A stretch of DNA of 8,250 nucleotides from Candidatus Iainarchaeum sp. (GTDB lineage: Archaea; Iainarchaeota; Iainarchaeia; JAADDC01): positions 1 to 8,250 of the forward strand of contig JAADDC010000018.1 in the NCBI GenBank assembly GCA_013154145.1, in the 5' to 3' direction. The notes below the pieces were generated by a model. The model worked only from the letters and a program-made list of their open reading frames with translations, had not been told where the DNA came from and made no database searches. Shown in pieces: positions 5,867-8,250 of this stretch. How positions within the stretch are numbered: position 1 is the first letter of the stretch; every line of letters begins with the position of its first letter. Both the position numbers and the translations under genes were made by a program.

Positions 5867-8091
5867 GTGCGCAGCACCCTTGCCGGCGGCCACGGATAGT
5901 TACTTACCCTGACGTTGTCGTAGTACGAGAAGTCTCCACCGCCGATCGCCACAACCGTAAACGACACAAAGTTATTATCGAACGTGTTTATGTCCATCCA
6001 AAGGGTGCCGTCTTCCAAATAACCAACACCCCGAAGCAAGCCGCTAGAAGTATCCACCACAAAGGCCCTGTAGAACCACCGGCCTGTATAATTGCCTGTC
6101 GTAGCAGATGCCAGCGTGGTAGCCACGCCCGAAACGAGAACGTCTAAGCGGCCAGTGCTCTCACCGTGTGCATTTCTTACGTAGTAGCCGTTGACGTCGC
6201 TAACCAGCACACCCACACCGTCCTGATAATAAATTTCCCCTATACCGTCACTCGCAGCCCGGGAATAAGCCTCTGTTTCCAAAATAAAAGATCGCGGAGG
6301 GGATACCTTAGCCATACCCCCGTCATAAAGGTCCGTGACATTACCTCCACAGTACTTCACTATATAATTACCATCCCAGGGGGTGCTGATGGTCCTTGTG
6401 GAGGTGGCAGACCATTCGATAATTCCGCAGCCATCTCCGTCTCTGTCCACCACTGTCCACTTATCGATGCCGCCCTCGAAGTCGTCAAAAAAGTGGAAGG
6501 TAGCGGGACCGTTACTTCTGCTCGGGTATGACGTGTCGTTTTCGTGTTCGATGTATAACACCATCCCGTAATCTGGAAGCTCTGGGAGCCTCACGTACAT
6601 CCTCGTATCCCAGCGGTTGCAGGTGGGCCCTTCTAACCAAAAGTTTAGTTCCCTGCCGCGGGCGTCAACCACCTTCAGTGCACTGCAGTTCCCGTCTAGG
6701 AGGCCCATGGCAATGAGGGACGCCGTGTTAAAGTCCGGGGGGAAGTGCTCGCTGTTCACGTCGATGGCCGTAACGTAGTCTGTAAAGTTTTGCCCGAGCG
6801 GTTCCAGGTAAACTACCGTGACACTGTTTAGTTCGCGGACGGGTGGGGCCAGCGCCAGCACAAAACTGGCAAAGTTTATGTCGTTGTCGTCAAAGTATGC
6901 GTACAGTAGTCCCTGCGAACCGTCGCAGGTACCCACACAGTCCAGCACGAGGGAGCTGTTTTCATCAATCGAAAACGTTGGCGAACCGTAGATAAAGAAA
7001 GAGGAGCGAGAAAGGTTAAACAACATTTTCGCAGACGAAGACTGGAGAAAGGTGGAGCCGTAAATATTTACGTCTTTCACCGTAAGTCCCGACACAGAGC
7101 TAAGGCTCAGTGCCGGGCCAGAAGTAGAGCTGATCCTGTGCAGGTTGCCTTCCAGCGTTACTGGCCAGTTACACTCCAACTGGGAGAGGTCTACATTCCC
7201 GTCGATGTCCTGCTGCAGAAGCACAACGGCGTTGTAATCACCCGAACAGGCGGCAGCGACATCAGACACGCACTCGGGTGTCGTGGAACAACCGTATAGA
7301 TAAAATGCAATGAAGGACGCTGTACCGTTGTTGTTGCCAATATCGGGATCGAGCACGTACTTTACTGAAGCGTTCAGCTCGCAGTTTCCCGCTGCACGGG
7401 GCGGCAGAGTAATAGTAAACAGGTTTTCACCTGGCCAGAGGGAAACAGATGCCGAGTATGGCTCCGTACAGTTACCATCAACACTTAGCAGGGCAGATAC
7501 GACCTCACTGCTACCGTTTAATATATTGAGCTCCACGCGGATCTGTGCATCGATGTCGCCGTCGGGGGAGTAGTAGAGGACACCGCCGTAGTACAGTTTA
7601 TCTATGGCTACCGTGGGCGATAAAGATAGGATGGTCAGGGAAAGGTCCGCCACAGGAAGTGACACGTCGACACTTACCTGGAAGCTTACGGCACCACCAC
7701 CAGCAGACACCTTCACAATGTAGGTGCCTTGTCTGCTGACAACCTCGTAGGGAAGCAGCACCTTTACGATGCTTGTACTACCGGCAGGGACCGTGGCATT
7801 GAAATCAGTTATAGCAACAAGGTCGCCCCCAGGCAGGTAAAAGAATACCTTACCTGCTTGGATATTTATGTCACGGGGGGTGGGGTTGAACAGCGTCAGC
7901 ACCAGGAACTGGCCACTTTGATATACATCAACTAGCTGTAGCTGACTGATGTTCGGGATGGAAGACAATTCCAAAAGTGTCCAGGTTGTATTCGAGAAGT
8001 AAAAGTAGGCAATGCTGACCAGTAGCAGTGATAGGAGTGCAAGGACGAGGAGCGCAGGGGCTGAGGACTGGGAGCCAAAACCAATGCCCAC
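5854..8091 (-). CDS. Large multidomain adhesin-like surface protein (DUF2341-like)
   Basis: With the GTG at 8091 the product is 745 residues. The N-terminus holds QSSAP then a strong hydrophobic helix (about 12-32): a class III-like signal with Pro where Glu5 is expected. A CARDB-like beta region follows (about 50-265: alternating strands, FNPTPRDINI, WPGENLFTITLPP), then a right-handed beta-helix-like segment (about 270-395) and a DUF2341-like domain (about 420-540) ending in FHFFDDFEGG. A final jelly-roll-like domain ends near YDNVRV (about 540-735). It has 14 N-x-S/T sequons and is probably a glycosylated cell-surface adhesin. An upstream TTG at 8154 is in frame, but the GTG was chosen because it places the signal at the N-terminus, 23-24 bp after an AT-rich box. 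The base composition is lower in GC (about 50% in six sampled lines) than its neighbours. Domain names are by pattern memory, not search. Confidence 0.75.
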   Translation of the reverse strand: MGIGFGSQSSAPALLVLALLSLLLVSIAYFYFSNTTWTLLELSSIPNISQLQLVDVYQSGQFLVLTLFNPTPRDINIQAGKVFFYLPGGDLVAITDFNATVPAGSTSIVKVLLPYEVVSRQGTYIVKVSAGGGAVSFQVSVDVSLPVADLSLTILSLSPTVAIDKLYYGGVLYYSPDGDIDAQIRVELNILNGSSEVVSALLSVDGNCTEPYSASVSLWPGENLFTITLPPRAAGNCELNASVKYVLDPDIGNNNGTASFIAFYLYGCSTTPECVSDVAAACSGDYNAVVLLQQDIDGNVDLSQLECNWPVTLEGNLHRISSTSGPALSLSSVSGLTVKDVNIYGSTFLQSSSAKMLFNLSRSSFFIYGSPTFSIDENSSLVLDCVGTCDGSQGLLYAYFDDNDINFASFVLALAPPVRELNSVTVVYLEPLGQNFTDYVTAIDVNSEHFPPDFNTASLIAMGLLDGNCSALKVVDARGRELNFWLEGPTCNRWDTRMYVRLPELPDYGMVLYIEHENDTSYPSRSNGPATFHFFDDFEGGIDKWTVVDRDGDGCGIIEWSATSTRTISTPWDGNYIVKYCGGNVTDLYDGGMAKVSPPRSFILETEAYSRAASDGIGEIYYQDGVGVLVSDVNGYYVRNAHGESTGRLDVLVSGVATTLASATTGNYTGRWFYRAFVVDTSSGLLRGVGYLEDGTLWMDINTFDNNFVSFTVVAIGGGDFSYYDNVRVSNYPWPPARVLRTLTP

Positions 8092-8108
8092 GGTTGTAAG
8101 AACATAAG

Positions 8109-8118
8109 AAATTATTAA
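8109..8118. promoter_or_regulatory. Shared AT-rich box for divergent adhesin and alaS genes
   Basis: AAATTATTAA is the only AT-rich stretch between the two genes. Its centre is about 23 bp from the adhesin GTG (8091, minus) and about 30-33 bp from the alaS GTG codons (8144 and 8147, plus). Neither gene has an SD site. One near-symmetric TATA element could thus serve both directions, or two overlapping ones could. Confidence 0.45.
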
Positions 8119-8143
8119 GAGCTGATCTTCTTGGATGTTATTC

Positions 8144-8250
8144 GTGGTGGACAAGGCGACGCTAAAGAAGAAGTTCGAGAAGGAGTGGGAGAAGCACTAC
8201 AAGCTGGACTTCTTCGAGCGGGAGGGCTTCGTGAGGAAGCGCTGTGACTG
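8144..8250 (+). CDS. alaS: Alanyl-tRNA synthetase, N-terminal fragment
   Basis: This is a partial gene that runs off the right edge. The visible residues include ATLKKKFEKEWEKHY, then KLDFFEREGFVRKRCD. The pattern FxxxGFxRKxC just before a cysteine motif is the start of archaeal AlaRS, where a CxxCGxxFWT-like segment normally follows. The enzyme charges tRNA-Ala with alanine using ATP in the cytoplasm. The start is uncertain: in-frame choices are ATG 8135, GTG 8144 and GTG 8147. There is no SD site. An AT-rich box centred near 8113 would start transcription around 8139-8141, which favours a leaderless or near-leaderless GTG at 8144 or 8147. It diverges from the adhesin gene. Confidence 0.82.
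   Translation, partial: MVDKATLKKKFEKEWEKHYKLDFFEREGFVRKRCD

Noticed and set aside
5800..6147. Plus-strand open frame starting with a duplicated YLKILLSRCQ peptide
   Set aside because: The peptide repeat comes only from the 31-bp DNA repeat; the rest is antisense to the adhesin gene.
8092..8154. TTG start at 8154 for the adhesin
   Set aside because: It would put 21 hydrophilic or mixed residues before the signal segment and overlap the alaS coding start; GTG 8091 fits both the signal and the AT box better.

Overview
The window is archaeal. The evidence is a clamp-loader large subunit (RFC-L), an archaeal YchF-like GTPase with a C-terminal TGS domain, the start of an archaeal-type alanyl-tRNA synthetase, several secreted proteins with class III (type IV pilin-like) N-termini, and TATA boxes about 25 bp upstream of start codons that lack Shine-Dalgarno (SD) sites. 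Most genes are GC-rich (roughly 60-65% in sampled lines). The mix of small pilin-like proteins, a QASFE-type signal, a DUF2341-like adhesin and disulfide-rich surface proteins would suit a DPANN or related euryarchaeal-type lineage. The lineage is an inference, and there is no rRNA here to settle it.

Layout: (1) Positions 1-1624, all on the minus strand and read right to left: rfcL, then a ribbon-helix-helix (RHH) regulator with its own promoter, then the first 31 codons of a CysC-like adenylylsulfate kinase. (2) Positions 1661-4240, plus strand: a tightly overlapping operon of three short secreted, pilin-like proteins that runs straight into the YchF-like GTPase gene. Internal starts have good SD sites and overlap the preceding stops by 4-7 nt. 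(3) Positions 4237-8091, minus strand: a 745-residue multidomain adhesin-like protein, then a 514-residue protein of four Ig/PKD-like repeats with many cysteines. They are separated by a 72-bp spacer that carries most of a tandem repeat containing a palindrome and a TATA box; the repeat runs back into the end of the adhesin gene. (4) The right edge holds the 5' end of alaS, divergent from the adhesin gene across one shared AT-rich box.

Taken together, housekeeping genes for replication, ribosome-associated GTPase function and tRNA charging alternate with five secreted genes that probably build or decorate a surface filament or cell coat. The most interesting features are the tandem operator/terminator-like repeat between the two adhesin genes, the coupling of a pilin-like trio to ychF, the phased AT repeats in front of the RHH regulator, and the four-cysteine pattern in the Ig-like repeats. 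No CRISPR array, RNA gene, transposase or phage module was found, and no gene-free stretch reaches 300 bases.
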